This document shows positions 1-9,054 of a stretch of 34,070 nucleotides of DNA, piece after piece. Both the position numbers and the translations under genes were made by a program. Below the pieces are notes generated by a model that made no database searches, was not told the origin of the DNA, and saw only the letters and a list, made by a program, of their open reading frames with translations. Position 1 is the first letter of the stretch; every line of letters begins with the position of its first letter. The stretch spans positions 1-34,070 of the forward strand of contig NZ_AJXN01000053.1 of NCBI RefSeq assembly GCF_000286355.1, written 5' to 3'. This DNA comes from Kocuria atrinae C3-8 (GTDB lineage: Bacteria > Actinomycetota > Actinomycetes > Actinomycetales > Micrococcaceae).

Positions 1-193
1 CGCCACGCTGCCAAGGCGGTGGAAATCCGGGTGCCGCGGCGCGTCGTCATCGGGGAAGAGGTGCGTGTGGCTGGTGCCCCCCCCAGGTTGCCCCCTCCCA
101 CGCCTGGCCGCCGGTGTCCTCGCTACCGCCGGCCGAGCGCAGTTGCGCGGCGATGTGTGCCGGCAACGGACGGGGATCGGAGCTATCCGGCAT
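1..193 (-). CDS. SseB-family-like protein, N-terminal part (cut by window edge)
   Basis: Only the N-terminal ~65 residues lie in the window. The proposed ATG at 193 overlaps the end of priA by 11 bases and the protein begins [18 protein letters not shown]. Reading on needs two missing bases between about 77 and 95, next to a run of eight C (77-84). The frame then gives [12 protein letters not shown] followed by [11 protein letters not shown]. An N-terminal 'PAHIAAQL...AGG...DTGGQ.W.G' followed by 'TSHTH.F.DDD' resembles the SseB N-terminal domain proteins that follow priA in Micrococcaceae. That is recalled family and synteny knowledge, not a search. Function is unknown. The start lacks a clear ribosome binding site, so translational coupling to priA is likely. 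Confidence 0.5.
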
Positions 194-935
194 TCGGGCG
201 ACCGGCCACGTCAAGGGCCTCGGGCAGCGTGAACTTACCTGCGTAGAGGGCCTTGCCCACGATGGCACCCTCGACTCCCACGGGCACGAGCTCGCGCAGG
301 GCAGCGATGTCCTCGAGGGAGGAAACGCCGCCGGAGGCCACCACGGGCTTGTCGGTGCGACGAGCGACCTCGGCCAGCAATTCCACGTTGGGGCCCTTGA
401 GCGTTCCGTCCTTGGTGACGTCCGTGACCACGTAGCGGGAGCAGCCATCGGCCTCGAGGCGGTCCAGGACCTCCCAGAGATCGCCGCCTTCCTTGGTCCA
501 GCCGCGAGCGGCCAGGGTGGTGCCACGAACGTCCAGACCCACGGCGATCACGTCGCCGTGCTCGGCAATCACGCGCTGGGTCCACTCAGGGTTCTCGAGG
601 GCGGCGGTGCCCAAGTTGATGCGAGCGGGGTTGAGGGAGAGAACCCGCTCCAGGGATTCGTCGTCGCGGATACCACCGGACATCTCGATCTTCATCTCGA
701 TCCGCTCGGCCACGCGACGCAGCACGTCGATGTTGTCGCCGCGACCGAACGCCGCGTCCAGGTCGACCAGGTGCAGCCACTCGGCCCCGGCCTCCTGCCA
801 CATGAGTGCGGCCTCCACGGGATCGCCGTACCCGGTTTCGGAACCGGCCTCACCCTGAACGAGACGCACGGCCTGACCGTCCTGCACGTCCACGGCGGGC
901 AACAATTCCAAACGAGGGGTGGTGTCCTGAGACAT
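183..935 (-). CDS. priA: Phosphoribosyl isomerase A (bifunctional HisA/TrpF)
   Basis: Intact, 250 residues. It isomerises ProFAR to PRFAR in histidine synthesis. In actinobacteria this (beta-alpha)8 enzyme also does the TrpF step of tryptophan synthesis. The N-terminal [10 protein letters not shown] carries the catalytic Asp of strand 1 (about residue 16). [27 protein letters not shown] and [13 protein letters not shown] follow in the expected order, with VASGGVSS and [10 protein letters not shown] near the C-terminus as phosphate-binding loops. I chose the ATG at 935 because AAGGAG lies just upstream (about 941-946) and the protein then starts close to the first strand. A longer reading to 995 would add 20 non-conserved residues. 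It is the last his gene of the cluster here, after the 53-residue membrane protein. The dual HisA/TrpF role is inferred from phylum. No trpF is visible in the window. Confidence 0.93.
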   Translation of the reverse strand: MSQDTTPRLELLPAVDVQDGQAVRLVQGEAGSETGYGDPVEAALMWQEAGAEWLHLVDLDAAFGRGDNIDVLRRVAERIEMKIEMSGGIRDDESLERVLSLNPARINLGTAALENPEWTQRVIAEHGDVIAVGLDVRGTTLAARGWTKEGGDLWEVLDRLEADGCSRYVVTDVTKDGTLKGPNVELLAEVARRTDKPVVASGGVSSLEDIAALRELVPVGVEGAIVGKALYAGKFTLPEALDVAGRPNAG

Positions 936-1008
936 GGTTCTCCTTACCGGCGGTGAATACCGCTCTATGACTGCACAAATGATGCCGCGACTCACGCCGC
1001 GGCGGGAA

Positions 1009-1170
1009 CTACACGGACGTGAACCAGGAATACGCGCCGTAAACGATCAGGGCCAAGGCAATGGCCGCCAAGAGCAGCACCGACCACAGCGGTTTCTTCT
1101 GCTGCTTGAACGAAATGGCGCCCCCGGCGAAGAACGCACCCAGCACCATGGTCAGCATGGAGAAGGTCAC
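1009..1170 (-). CDS. 53-residue membrane protein between hisH and priA
   Basis: Starts with GTG whose first three bases are part of GTGA, so its start overlaps the hisH stop (1167-1169). It ends 73 bases before priA. The 53 residues form two hydrophobic segments, about residues 4-19 ([16 protein letters not shown]) and 30-49 ([17 protein letters not shown]). They are separated by a short basic, polar loop FKQQKKPLW, so a two-helix hairpin in the cytoplasmic membrane is likely. I do not recognise a named family. The stop/start overlap, and its place inside the his operon in the same direction, argue that it is a real translated gene. Nothing visible links it to histidine chemistry. Confidence 0.72.
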   Translation of the reverse strand: MTFSMLTMVLGAFFAGGAISFKQQKKPLWSVLLLAAIALALIVYGAYSWFTSV

Positions 1171-1879
1171 TTTTCGACCTCCGCGCCGCGAACGGGCATG
1201 CGCTCCGCCATGCGGCCGGTGCTCGGCAGGGTGCCCAGCCAGTTGCGCAACAGGGCGATGCCCGCGGCCGAGGACTTCTCCGGGTGGAACTGCGTGGCGC
1301 ACAGTGCCCCGTTCTCCACCGCGGCCACGAACGGGCCGCCGTGCTCGGACACGTGACGCCGGGGGCCTTCATGCGGTCGATGGTCTGATCGAAATTCCAG
1401 TCCTGGACGCCGTAGGAGTGCACGAAGTAGAAGCGCTCGTTCTCGATGCCCTTGAACAGGATCGAATCCTTCGGCGGTTCCACGGTGTTCCATCCCATGT
1501 GAGGCACCACGGGCGCGTTCAAGCGGTCCACGGTCCCGGGCCACTGGGCCAGACCCTCCGAACGCTCACCGTGCTCGACACCTTCATCGAACATGACCTG
1601 AAGACCCACGCAAATTCCCAGAACGGGCCGGCCGCCGCTCAAGCGACGATCGATGAGACGGGGAGCCTGAACGGATCGGAGTCCGTCCATCACAGCTGCG
1701 AAGGCACCCACACCCGGGACGACCAAGCCGTCGGCGTCCATGACGTCCTCCGGGTCGGCGCTGAGCTTCACGCGTGCTCCCGCGGCTTCCAGGGCCCGCA
1801 CCGCGGAGTGGACATTGCCGGCGCCGTAATCGAGAACGACGACGCACGGGGCGGTCACCTGTTCGTTACCGGGGTTCAC
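1167..1879 (-). CDS. hisH: Imidazole glycerol phosphate synthase, glutaminase subunit (frameshifted)
   Basis: Class I glutamine amidotransferase that hydrolyses glutamine and feeds ammonia to HisF, which makes IGP and AICAR from [17 protein letters not shown] opens the fold. GICVGLQ holds the nucleophile Cys (about residue 90), and QFHPEKS near the C-terminus holds the catalytic His. The two halves are in different frames. After MKAPGVT (near 1353) one base is missing in a CAC(C)GTG context, and the other frame continues [28 protein letters not shown]. Repaired length is 237 residues, slightly long but normal. It starts with GTG overlapping the hisB stop by four bases (GTGA) and ends overlapping the small membrane gene. 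HisF is not in the window. Confidence 0.9.
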
Positions 1880-2493
1880 AAAGCTCCCTTGGTGGACGGG
1901 ATGGAATCTGCCATGCGGGCATCGGGTTCTACTGCCTCACGCAGCGCGCGAGCCAGTGCCTTGAACTGCGCTTCCACGATGTGGTGCGGGTCCCGACCGC
2001 GAATCACGTCGATGTGCAGACACAACTGGGCGTGATAGGCGAAGGACTCGAACACGTGGCGCGTCATGGACCCGGTGTAGTGACCACCGATCAGGTGGTA
2101 CTGCTGGCCTTCGGGTTCTCCGGTGTGCACGACATACGGACGGCCGGACACGTCCACGACCGCCGAGGCCAGTGCCTCATCCAGCGGGATGGTGGCCTGT
2201 CCGAAGCGACGGATCCCTCGCTTGTCACCGAGTGCCTTCAGAAACGCGTCACCGAGAACGATGGCGGTGTCCTCGACCGTGTGGTGCACGTCGATGTCGG
2301 TGTCCCCGTGGGCCTGAACGTTGAGGTCGATCAGGGAGTGCTTGGACAGTGCCGTCAACATGTGGTTGTAGAAGGGCACGGTGGTCTCGATGTTGGACTG
2401 ACCCGTGCCGTCCAGGTTCAGTTCCACGCGGACCGTGGACTCACTGGTCACGCGTTCCACCACGGCGGTACGAGGTGCGTTGGTAGGGGACAT
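1876..2493 (-). CDS. hisB: Imidazoleglycerol-phosphate dehydratase
   Basis: Intact, 205 residues, the usual size for a monofunctional HisB. It dehydrates imidazole glycerol phosphate to imidazole acetol phosphate using two Mn ions. Metal-binding motifs are clear. FYNHML and [17 protein letters not shown] lie in the first half, and [13 protein letters not shown] and [18 protein letters not shown] in the second, giving the two HHxxE signatures. ATG at 2493 has GAGGAG about 12 bases upstream, which is a long spacing. It lies between hisC, about 116 bases upstream, and hisH, which overlaps it by four bases. The short gap before it holds a TAGACT element that could be a −10, so an internal promoter is possible. 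Confidence 0.95.
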   Translation of the reverse strand: MSPTNAPRTAVVERVTSESTVRVELNLDGTGQSNIETTVPFYNHMLTALSKHSLIDLNVQAHGDTDIDVHHTVEDTAIVLGDAFLKALGDKRGIRRFGQATIPLDEALASAVVDVSGRPYVVHTGEPEGQQYHLIGGHYTGSMTRHVFESFAYHAQLCLHIDVIRGRDPHHIVEAQFKALARALREAVEPDARMADSIPSTKGAL

Positions 2494-2553
2494 AACGGGG
2501 TGTGACTCCTCGAATTCTGCAAGCGCCCGCCGGAAACAGCGGCGCTATTCAGT

Positions 2554-2568
2554 CTAATAGCCGGACCT
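2554..2568 (-). promoter_or_regulatory. Possible −10 element upstream of hisB
   Basis: The minus strand reads TTAGACTGAATAG in the 116-base hisC-hisB gap. TAGACT fits the actinobacterial −10 pattern TAnnnT. No convincing −35 precedes it at 16-18 bases. The same TAGACTG string occurs upstream of rpsO and hflX, which is the main support. Confidence 0.25.
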
Positions 2569-2609
2569 GGATGGCCCGTTCGGTGACCGACGGATGACTC
2601 CCCCGCGGG

Positions 2610-3712
2610 TCACTTCTGCTGTAGGTAGTTCTCCACTGCGGTCAGGAATGCGGTGGTTTCGTCCTCGGTGCCTGCGGTCACGCGCAGGTGGCCGGGGATT
2701 CCGACGTCGCGCACTAGAACGCCCTGATCCAACAGGTTTTGCCACATCTGCTGGGCGTTCTCCATGCCCCCGTAGAACACGAAATTGGAGTCGGATTCTG
2801 CGGGTTCGAGCCCCAGCCGCTTGAGGTCGTCGACAATGCGGTCTCGCTGCATCTTGATGTCTTCCACGGTGCTCAGCAGTACGTCACTATGCTCCAGTGC
2901 AGCAAGGGCAGTCGCCTGGCTGACGGCCGAGAGGTGATAGGGCAACCGGACCAGTCGAATGGCATCCGCGACCTCGGGGGCTGCGGCGAAGTAGCCCAGT
3001 CGTGCACCGGCCAGTGCGAAAGCCTTGCTCATGGTGCGGGTGACGATCAGACGGGGGCGCCCCTCGAGAAGGGTGAGGGCAGACGGGGTTCCGAACCGCG
3101 CGAACTCCGCGTAGGCCTCGTCCACGACGACCATGGAGTTGGATTCTTCCGCGGCCTCGTACACGGCTTCGACAACGTCCAGGCCGAGAGCAGTACCCGT
3201 CGGGTTGTTCGGCGAACACAGGATCACCACGTGGGGTGCATGCTCACGGACCTGCGCGGCCGCGGATTCCGCGGTCAGGGTGAAATCTTCCGCGCGCTGA
3301 CCCGCGATGAACTCGGTTCCCGTCCCAGAGGCAAGCAACGGGTACATCGAATAGGTTGGCACAAAAGTGAGGACCGAACGCCCGGGGCCACCGAACGTCT
3401 GCAGAATCTGCTGCAGGATCTCGTTGGAACCGTTGGCCGCCCAGAGGTTGTCAGCGGCCAGTCCGTGGTCCAGGTATGCGGCCAATGCCGTGCGAAGTTC
3501 CGTGAATTCCCGATCCGGATAGCGATTGAGCTGACCGGCGGCCCGGGACACACGCTTGGTGATGGCGTCCACCACGGGCTGGGGAACGGGATGAGTGTTC
3601 TCGTTCGTGTTCAGTGCAACCGCAACATCGAGTTGGGGTGCGCCGTACGGGGACATGCCCCGCAGGTTCTCACGCAGGGGCAGGGCTTCTAGCGATCGAG
3701 ATTTTGGCTCAC
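2610..3712 (-). CDS. hisC: Histidinol-phosphate aminotransferase (start region frameshifted)
   Basis: PLP-dependent class I/II aminotransferase that converts imidazole acetol phosphate and glutamate to histidinol phosphate. It has NTNENTHP (substrate end), NRYPD, AANGSNEI (PLP phosphate loop), SPNNPTG, VVVDEAYAEF, MSKAFALAGARLGY (Schiff-base Lys) and a C-terminal HLRVTAGT. The simple open frame begins at ATG 3656 and lacks the conserved N-terminus. Just upstream, the same frame encodes ALPLRENLRG, which family members carry before SPYGAPQLDV. One missing C near 3690 (CGC-CTAG read as CGCTAG) connects this to GTG at 3712, giving MSQNLDRLEALPLRENLRG and 367 residues. The GTG has no properly spaced ribosome site. 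A TAAGCT hexamer sits six bases before it, so a leaderless transcript is possible. hisD is not adjacent. Confidence 0.9.
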
Positions 3713-3718
3713 TCCCCT

Positions 3719-3724
3719 AGCTTA
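3719..3724 (-). promoter_or_regulatory. Candidate −10 for a leaderless hisC transcript
   Basis: The minus strand reads TAAGCT, then AGGGGA, then the GTG at 3712. The hexamer fits TAnnnT, and the six-base gap would place the transcription start on the G of GTG. No strong −35 is visible. The purine stretch AGGGGA touches the start codon and is too close to act as a normal Shine-Dalgarno site. Confidence 0.35.
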
Positions 3725-3749
3725 AGCGCCGGGGTGTGCTTCGCACGAT

Positions 3750-4109
3750 TCAGCGTGCGGGAATCTCCAGCAGCTGACCCGCGGACAGCTCCGAGGATGC
3801 CAGTCCGTTGAGCTCCACGATGTCATCCATGACCTCGCGGGTATCGCGCTGCGGGTCCGCAGCATGGGCGATCTCCCACAGCGACTGATCAGACTGAACG
3901 GTCACGGAATGCGTGACGGGGTCACCCACGGGATCGGTGTTGGCCTGAACGGTGGAGGGCAGCAGGAAGATGACCGCGACCACCAACAGCGCAGCGGCGC
4001 CCGTGATAAGCGGCAGTCCGATGAAGACGAACCGTCCGCGACGGGTCAGATTGAGCTTGGGCGTACGAGTAATGGCCCGTGCACTGGCGGGCAAGATATG
4101 TGTGGTCAT
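3750..4109 (-). CDS. LysM membrane protein divergent from lexA (DivS/ChiZ/YneA-type)
   Basis: 119 residues. A basic N-terminus (LNLTRRGR) precedes one transmembrane helix at about 27-50 (FVFIGLPLITGAAALLVVAV). A LysM-like domain follows at the C-terminus (SVTVQSDQSLWEIAHAADP ... LVE/IVELNGL ... AGQLLEIPAR). ATG at 4109 has an ideal AGGAGG at 4115-4120. A longer reading from 4256 would start inside a LexA box and is unlikely. A LysM protein transcribed away from lexA is the arrangement of Mycobacterium Rv2719c/ChiZ, Corynebacterium divS and Bacillus yneA, which suppress division during SOS. SOS induction is therefore inferred from family, position and the nearby LexA box. A direct role in division is not shown by the sequence. 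It lies 37 bases from the hisC start, in the same direction. Confidence 0.82.
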   Translation of the reverse strand: MTTHILPASARAITRTPKLNLTRRGRFVFIGLPLITGAAALLVVAVIFLLPSTVQANTDPVGDPVTHSVTVQSDQSLWEIAHAADPQRDTREVMDDIVELNGLASSELSAGQLLEIPAR

Positions 4110-4181
4110 GGCAACCTCCTGGTGAACTTTCCGGTGACCGCGGGATGAAGCGGCAGGGTGTTCGAACCCTTTCTCCGGCGT

Positions 4182-4197
4182 TAGAACACGTTTTCGA
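4182..4197. promoter_or_regulatory. LexA box candidate (LysM gene side)
   Basis: TAGAACACGTTTTCGA resembles the actinobacterial SOS box TCGAAC-N4-GTTCGA, with mismatches in the outer C and in one base of the right half. It lies 73 bases upstream of the LysM gene start. Together with the better box at 4249-4264 it suggests LexA control of both divergent genes. Confidence 0.55.
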
Positions 4198-4248
4198 ATA
4201 TCTGCGTTAAGTTCTAGCACGGGTGTACGAACCTTGTCGAGAGAAAAA

Positions 4249-4264
4249 TCGAACATGTGTTTGA
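4249..4264. promoter_or_regulatory. LexA box (lexA side)
   Basis: TCGAACATGTGTTTGA matches TCGAAC-N4-GTTCGA with a single mismatch (T for C in the right half). Its right end overlaps the predicted −35 of lexA (TTGAGT, 4261-4266), which fits autorepression. A further half-site TCGAAC is at 4314-4319. Confidence 0.8.
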
Positions 4265-4289
4265 GTCCTCACTCTCGGCGCACTAGTCT
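4261..4289 (+). promoter_or_regulatory. lexA promoter
   Basis: TTGAGT (4261-4266), a 17-base spacer and TAGTCT (4284-4289) make a good sigma-70-type promoter. Transcription would start near 4296, leaving a leader of about 121 bases before GTG 4417. The −35 is covered by the LexA box. The remaining leader holds CTGACACGCATAAG (4324-4337), which is the exact reverse complement of a segment in the recA leader. Confidence 0.6.
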
Positions 4290-4323
4290 TGAAGCAACGT
4301 CCGTACTAGTTGATCGAACGTCA

Positions 4324-4337
4324 CTGACACGCATAAG
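4324..4337 (+). repeat. 14-base element shared (inverted) with the recA leader
   Basis: CTGACACGCATAAG here lies in the lexA leader, about +29 to +42 from the predicted start. The same 14 bases occur on the plus strand at 15070-15083. There recA is transcribed on the minus strand, so the two RNAs would be perfectly complementary over this stretch. Confidence 0.6.
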
Positions 4338-4416
4338 CGGCAGGATCAAACTCGACGGGTACGGAGTACGTCGCGGTTGACCCCGCGGTCGGAAAACGGT
4401 GAAAGGACCCCAACTC

Positions 4417-5165
4417 GTGAGCACACCTTCCCCCTCCGGTTCGGAGTCCCCGCGGCCCCAGAAGCCACTGACAGCGCGTCAGCGCACCATCCTGGGAGCG
4501 GTACAACGAGCCATCGGTGACCGCGGTTATCCCCCGTCCATGCGTGAAATCGGCGACATTGTGGGCCTCGCTTCCTTGTCGAGCGTGACCCACCAGTTGG
4601 GCCAGCTCGAGAAGCTCGGCTACATCCGCCGTGACCCTCGGCGCCCCCGGGCCATGGAAGTACTGCGCCCACTCACCGATGCCGAGCTTGCTCGGGAATT
4701 GGGTGAACCCGGACCGGCCGAACAGTCGTCAAAGACGTCGGACGGCACGCTGCACAACGTCACCCAGTTGCCCACCAGCAACTCGGACGACTCCATGGCC
4801 TCGGTGCCCCTGGTTGGTCGGATCGCCGCCGGTGGCCCCATCACGGCGGAGCAGTCGGTCGAAGACGTGTTCTCACTCCCACGAGAGTTCGTGGCCACGG
4901 TGACCTGTTCATGCTCAAGGTGTCCGGTGATTCGATGATCGACGCCGCTATCTGCGACGGCGACTGGGTCGTGGTGCGGCAGCAGAACACCGCGGTCAAC
5001 GGTGACATCGTCGCGGCGCTGCTCGATGACGAGGCGACCGTCAAGACTTTTCGTCAGCGCGACGGCCACACCTGGCTACTTCCGCAGAACACCCAGTACG
5101 AACCCATCCTGGGCGATCACGCCACCGTGATGGGCAAGGTGGTATCGGTGTTCCGATCCCTCTGA
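4417..5165 (+). CDS. lexA: LexA SOS repressor (frameshifted)
   Basis: Self-cleaving repressor of the SOS regulon, 249 residues when repaired. An N-terminal winged-helix domain at about 20-85 ([45 protein letters not shown]) is followed by a linker and an S24-type protease domain. The cleavage site Ala138-Gly139 lies in GRIAAGG. The catalytic Ser is Ser173 in KVSGDSM and the Lys is Lys210 in DDEATVK. The frame breaks near 4892, where a G is missing in CGTG(G)GCCACGG. The remainder is read from about 4895 to the stop at 5165. I chose GTG 4417 because GAAAGGA lies 8-13 bases upstream; an in-frame GTG at 4399 has none. The gene is divergent from the LysM gene and convergent with the dinG-type gene. 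Two LexA boxes precede it. Confidence 0.94.
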
Positions 5166-5186
5166 CCCACACAGTTCATGACACAA

Positions 5187-5221
5187 CCGGCCCGGTAGGT
5201 GAGATTCACCTACCGGGCCGG
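5187..5221. terminator. Bidirectional terminator between lexA and the dinG-type gene
   Basis: CCGGCCCGGTAGGTGA (5187-5202) and its perfect complement (5206-5221) form a 16-bp stem with a three-base loop, 21 bases after the lexA stop. There is no T run on either side, which is common in actinobacteria. It separates two convergent genes and could end transcripts from both. Confidence 0.8.
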
Positions 5222-5310
5222 CTCATGTTGGGCGCAACCGTCAGAGTTCCGGATTTCAGTGCGGTCATCTCTCGGTGCCCTGTGCACCAGTGCCGCGGAA
5301 CTACCGCGAA

Positions 5311-7366
5311 CTACTGCGTGCTGCTGAGGCGTTTCAGTGCGCCCAGCACCTTGGCCTTGTCCGCGGTGGGCCACAGTGGCGGCAGTGACTTGGTCAGGAA
5401 GGTTCCGTATCGCGCCGTGGCCAATCGCGAATCGAGCACGGCAACCACACCGCGGTCGTTGCTGGAACGGATCAGGCGTCCCGCACCCTGGGCAAGCTTC
5501 ACCGCGGCGTGAGTGGCTGACACGGCCATGAAGCCGTTGCCACCGGCGCGTTCCGTGGCTCTGGTCCGGGCGGTCCCCAAGGGGTCGTCCGGACGCGGGA
5601 ACGGGATGCGGTCGATAACCACCAGGCGACATGAATTACCGGGAACATCCACGCCCTGCCACAGGCTCATGGTGCCGAAGAGACTGGCAGTGGGATCGTC
5701 CGTGAAATCCTTTACCAGCGACGGCAGTGACGCCTCACCCTGGCAGAGGATTTCGGTATCGATGAGTTCGCGCAATTTCTCGGTGGCTTCCTCGGCCGCG
5801 CGGCGGGATGAGAACAGTCCCAGGCACCACCGTTGGAAGCCTTGACGAGTTCTGCCAGTTCGGCCAGTTGATCCTCGGACACGCCCCGGCCCGGTTTGGC
5901 AGGTGCCTGGCCACGTACAAGATGCCCTGCTTGGGGTAGTTGAACGGGCTTCCCACGTCCACGCCCCGCCACGGTGGAGCGCCCGCGCCCTGCAGACCAA
6001 GCGCCCGCCACGGACGAGAACGAGGACCCCACGGCCAGCGTGGCCGAGGTCAACACCACCGTGCGGCCGTCGAAAAGTCCTTCTCGCAGCGCGCCCGCCA
6101 CGCTGAGCGGAGCGATGTTAAGCGTTGCCGGTTCGCCGGCATCCGGTGACACGTATCCCGAGGACTGTTCCCAGCGGCCCACCCGCGAGATCCACAAGAC
6201 ATCGTGGTCCGTGTTGGCGTTGAGCATGCGATCGGCAGTATCGAGAATCTCGGACAGTCGTGAACGTGCCGCATGCCGGCCCGCGTCTTCCGCGTTGGAA
6301 TCACCCTTGGTTGCGCTCAACCCGGCACGTGCGGCGTCCTGCACGCCGCGCACGGCGTAGACCTGTTCTTCGGTGAATCCTCGCGGCAACAGTCCGTTCG
6401 GATCGCCGTTGAAGGCTCGGTCGAAAGCGTCCGCCGCCTTGTCCAGGTCCTCGTGCGGTGCCGCGGTGTGTTTGCGCACGCCGCTCGCGGCCGCGCGCAC
6501 TGCTGCCCCGGACAGCGCACCGGTGACGGCCCCCGTGACTCGGTCCTGAAGTTCATGTGCCTCGTCCACGACTACCACGTCGTGTTCAGGCAGCACGGCC
6601 AACCCCTCGAGGCGTTGATGGCCAGCAGCGCGTGATTGGTGATCACCACGTCCGCCTCGCCCGCTGTCAATCGGGCCTTCTCGGCAAAGCATTCTTCGAT
6701 CAGTGGGCATTTGCGCCCGATGCATTCCCGGGCGGTCACGGAGACCTGTCGCCAGGCCGCATCCGAGACACCCGGCTGCACATCGTCACGGTCCCCGGTC
6801 TCTGTGGACTCAACCCATTCGCGCAACCGTTTGACCTGTTGACCCAACTTGCCCACGGCGGTGTCTCCGCCACGTGCGGAACCGGCCGGCTCCGCGAGAT
6901 TGAACAGCGCGGCGTCGTCGTCGGTGGGGTACCCACCACCGATCTTGTGCAGGCACGCGTAATTGGATCGCCCCTTGAGCAGCGCCACGTTGGGCCGGTG
7001 CTCCAGGTGTTCCTCGACCGCGTCCAACACGCGTGGCACGTCGCGACCGGTCACCTGCGACTGCAACGCCAGGGTCGCGGTGGAAATGATCACGGGTTTG
7101 TCCGCGGTCTGGGCGTGTTCGAACACCGGAACCAGGTAGGCCAGGGATTTACCCGTGCCCGTACCCGCCTGAACCAAGAGGTGCTTGCGAGTGTCCAGCG
7201 CCTCGGCCACTTTGGCGGCCATGAAGCGCTGCCCATCGCGCCGCTGCCCGCCCATGGCGGTCACAGCGGCGTCGAGGAGCTCGAGTGAATCCTTGGCGCC
7301 GGGCAGGGTTTCGGGTCGAAGGTCCGAAATGTCCCGCCCGGTCTCGTCAATGAACGGGTCTGCCAT
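5311..7366 (-). CDS. dinG: DinG/XPD-type ATP-dependent helicase (multiple frameshifts)
   Basis: Superfamily 2 DNA helicase of the DinG/XPD iron-sulfur group, about 686 residues when repaired. It has Walker A GTGTGKS and the DEAH box VVVDEAHEL. Between them, four cysteines typical of a 4Fe-4S site lie in NYACLHK and ARECIGRKCPLIEECF. LTSATLA, FGTMSLWQGVDVPG and the C-terminal QGAGRLIRSSNDRGVVAVLDSR are the later helicase motifs. The frame breaks near 6611, 5990-6002 (two bases), 5892 and 5818. Each break is repaired by adding a C or G. The ATG at 7366 is two bases after the hflX stop, so it is probably cotranscribed with hflX. DinG unwinds R-loops and forks and is SOS-induced in E. coli. No LexA box is seen upstream here. 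It is convergent with lexA. Confidence 0.88.
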
Positions 7367-7368
7367 AC

Positions 7369-9018
7369 CTATGCGGTGTCCGCACCGTTCTCGTCCGGCT
7401 GCGCATCCGTCGACGACGCCGCTCCAAGCCGGTATTCCTCGAGTTCCGCCACGAGGCTCCCCCGGACGCGCACCCGCAAGCGCGTGCCGTCCTCGGTGTG
7501 CTCCGTGCTCAGAATCTCCGCGTCCTGGGCGTGCAGTCGCGAGACCACCTCACCGTGAACGTAGGGAATCAACAGGTCGAGCTCATGATCCGGCCGCGGA
7601 ATCGCCCGCGAAATCAACTGCTTGAGTTCCTCGATGCCCTCGCCCGTGCGAGCGGAAACGGCAACGGACGGGCTCTCGTGGTTGAGCAGACGGCCAAGCA
7701 CCACGGGATCCGCGACGTCCGACTTGTTGAGTGCCACGATCTCCGGAATGTCGGTTGCACCAACGTCCGTGAGGACATCGCGGACGGCCTTGAGCTGGCC
7801 CTCCGGATCCGGGTGGGAGGCGTCGACGACGTGCACGATGACATCGGCGTCGGCGACTTCCTCGAGCGTGGAGCGGAAGGCCTCGACGAGCTGCGTGGGC
7901 AGCGAACGCACGAAGCCCACGGTGTCCGAGAGCGTGTAGCCAATCCCGTCCGGGGTTTCCGCCTTGCGCACGGTGGGGTCCAGAGTGGCGAACAGTGCGT
8001 TCTCCACAAGTACGCCCGCGTCCGTGAGCCGGTTGAGCAGTGAGGACTTACCGGCGTTGGTGTATCCGGCAATCGCGACCGACGGGACCGAGAACCGCTT
8101 GCGGTTAAGCCGCTTGGTTTCCCGGGCGGGCTTCATCGCTTCGATCTCACGGCGTAGTTTGGCCATGCGCTGGCGAATCCGGCGTCGGTCGAGTTCGATC
8201 TTGGTTTCACCCGGGCCACGCGAGCCAATGCCCTCACCGGCAGCAGCCCGGCCACCGGCCTGGCGGGACAGTGACTCACCCCAACCACGGAGGCGAGGGA
8301 GCATGTATTCCAGCTGTGCCAGTTCGACCTGCGCCTTGCCCTCTTTGGACTTGGCGTGCTGGGCGAAGATATCCAGGATCAGACCCGTGCGGTCGATGAC
8401 CTTGACCTTGACCACGTCTTCCAAGGCACGACGCTGGGACGGGGCGAGTTCGGCATCGACGACCACGGTGTCCGCGCCGGTTGCGGCAACTACATCCCGG
8501 AGTTCCATCGCCTTACCCGATCCCAGGTACGTTCCGGGATCCGGGTTCACACGGCGCTGGAGCATGCCGTCCATGACCTCGGAACCGGCGGTCTCTGCGA
8601 GCGCAGCAAGTTCACGGAGTGAGTTCTCCGCGTCCGCCAGTGTCCCGGCGGACCACAGTCCGGCGAGCACCACTCGTTCCAGGCGGAGCTGACGGTATTC
8701 GACCTCGGTGACGTCTTCGAGTTCGGTCGAGAGCCCGGCGACACGGCGCAGTGCATGACGTTCGGCAAGGTCTTGCTGCTCGCCGTCGGCGTCGGAGAAC
8801 TGCGGATCCTCGTCGAGGAGCTCGCGCGCACGACCCAAGGGGTCGCGGCGCCGTTCGGAGTCGTCATGAGCGCCATCACGGAAGATGGCGGGCTCTTTCT
8901 GCGCGTGAGCGCGAGCCAGGACCCTGGCGACGACGTCTTCAAGATCTGCGCCCGAGGGTTCCCCAGGTGTCACCGGCGCGCGGTGCTGGGAGTCTTCGGG
9001 GCGGTGAGATTCAGTCAT
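7369..9018 (-). CDS. hflX: Ribosome-associated GTPase HflX
   Basis: Intact, 549 residues. TRAFAC-class GTPase that splits stalled or stressed ribosomes. The glycine-rich HflX N-terminal domain includes NPDPGTYLGSGKAMEL, VVVDAELAPSQRRALE, VIDRTGLILDIFAQHA and the RGPGETKIELDRRRIR linker with its coiled-coil helix. The G domain then gives AIAGYTNAGKSSLLN (G1, about residue 320), DPTVRK (G2 region), LSDTVGFVRSLP (G3), ALNKSD (G4) and VSARTGEG (G5). An acidic, low-complexity N-terminal extension of about 100 residues is common in actinobacterial members. The ATG at 9018 has AAGGAA just upstream. It is probably the first gene of an operon with the dinG-type helicase. Confidence 0.95.
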   Translation of the reverse strand: MTESHRPEDSQHRAPVTPGEPSGADLEDVVARVLARAHAQKEPAIFRDGAHDDSERRRDPLGRARELLDEDPQFSDADGEQQDLAERHALRRVAGLSTELEDVTEVEYRQLRLERVVLAGLWSAGTLADAENSLRELAALAETAGSEVMDGMLQRRVNPDPGTYLGSGKAMELRDVVAATGADTVVVDAELAPSQRRALEDVVKVKVIDRTGLILDIFAQHAKSKEGKAQVELAQLEYMLPRLRGWGESLSRQAGGRAAAGEGIGSRGPGETKIELDRRRIRQRMAKLRREIEAMKPARETKRLNRKRFSVPSVAIAGYTNAGKSSLLNRLTDAGVLVENALFATLDPTVRKAETPDGIGYTLSDTVGFVRSLPTQLVEAFRSTLEEVADADVIVHVVDASHPDPEGQLKAVRDVLTDVGATDIPEIVALNKSDVADPVVLGRLLNHESPSVAVSARTGEGIEELKQLISRAIPRPDHELDLLIPYVHGEVVSRLHAQDAEILSTEHTEDGTRLRVRVRGSLVAELEEYRLGAASSTDAQPDENGADTA

Positions 9019-9054
9019 AATTCCTTGATCTGCAAGCTGCTGATAATTCGTTCA

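Noticed and set aside
2610-3656. hisC starting at ATG 3656
   Set aside because: The conserved LPLRENLRG segment is encoded just upstream in the same frame, so this ATG is internal.
3750-4256. Longer N-terminus for the LysM protein from ATG 4256
   Set aside because: It would start inside the LexA box and has no ribosome site, whereas ATG 4109 has AGGAGG at ideal spacing.
7115-7126. GTGTTCGAACAC as a LexA box
   Set aside because: It lies inside the dinG-type coding region and lacks the GAAC-N4-GTTC spacing.
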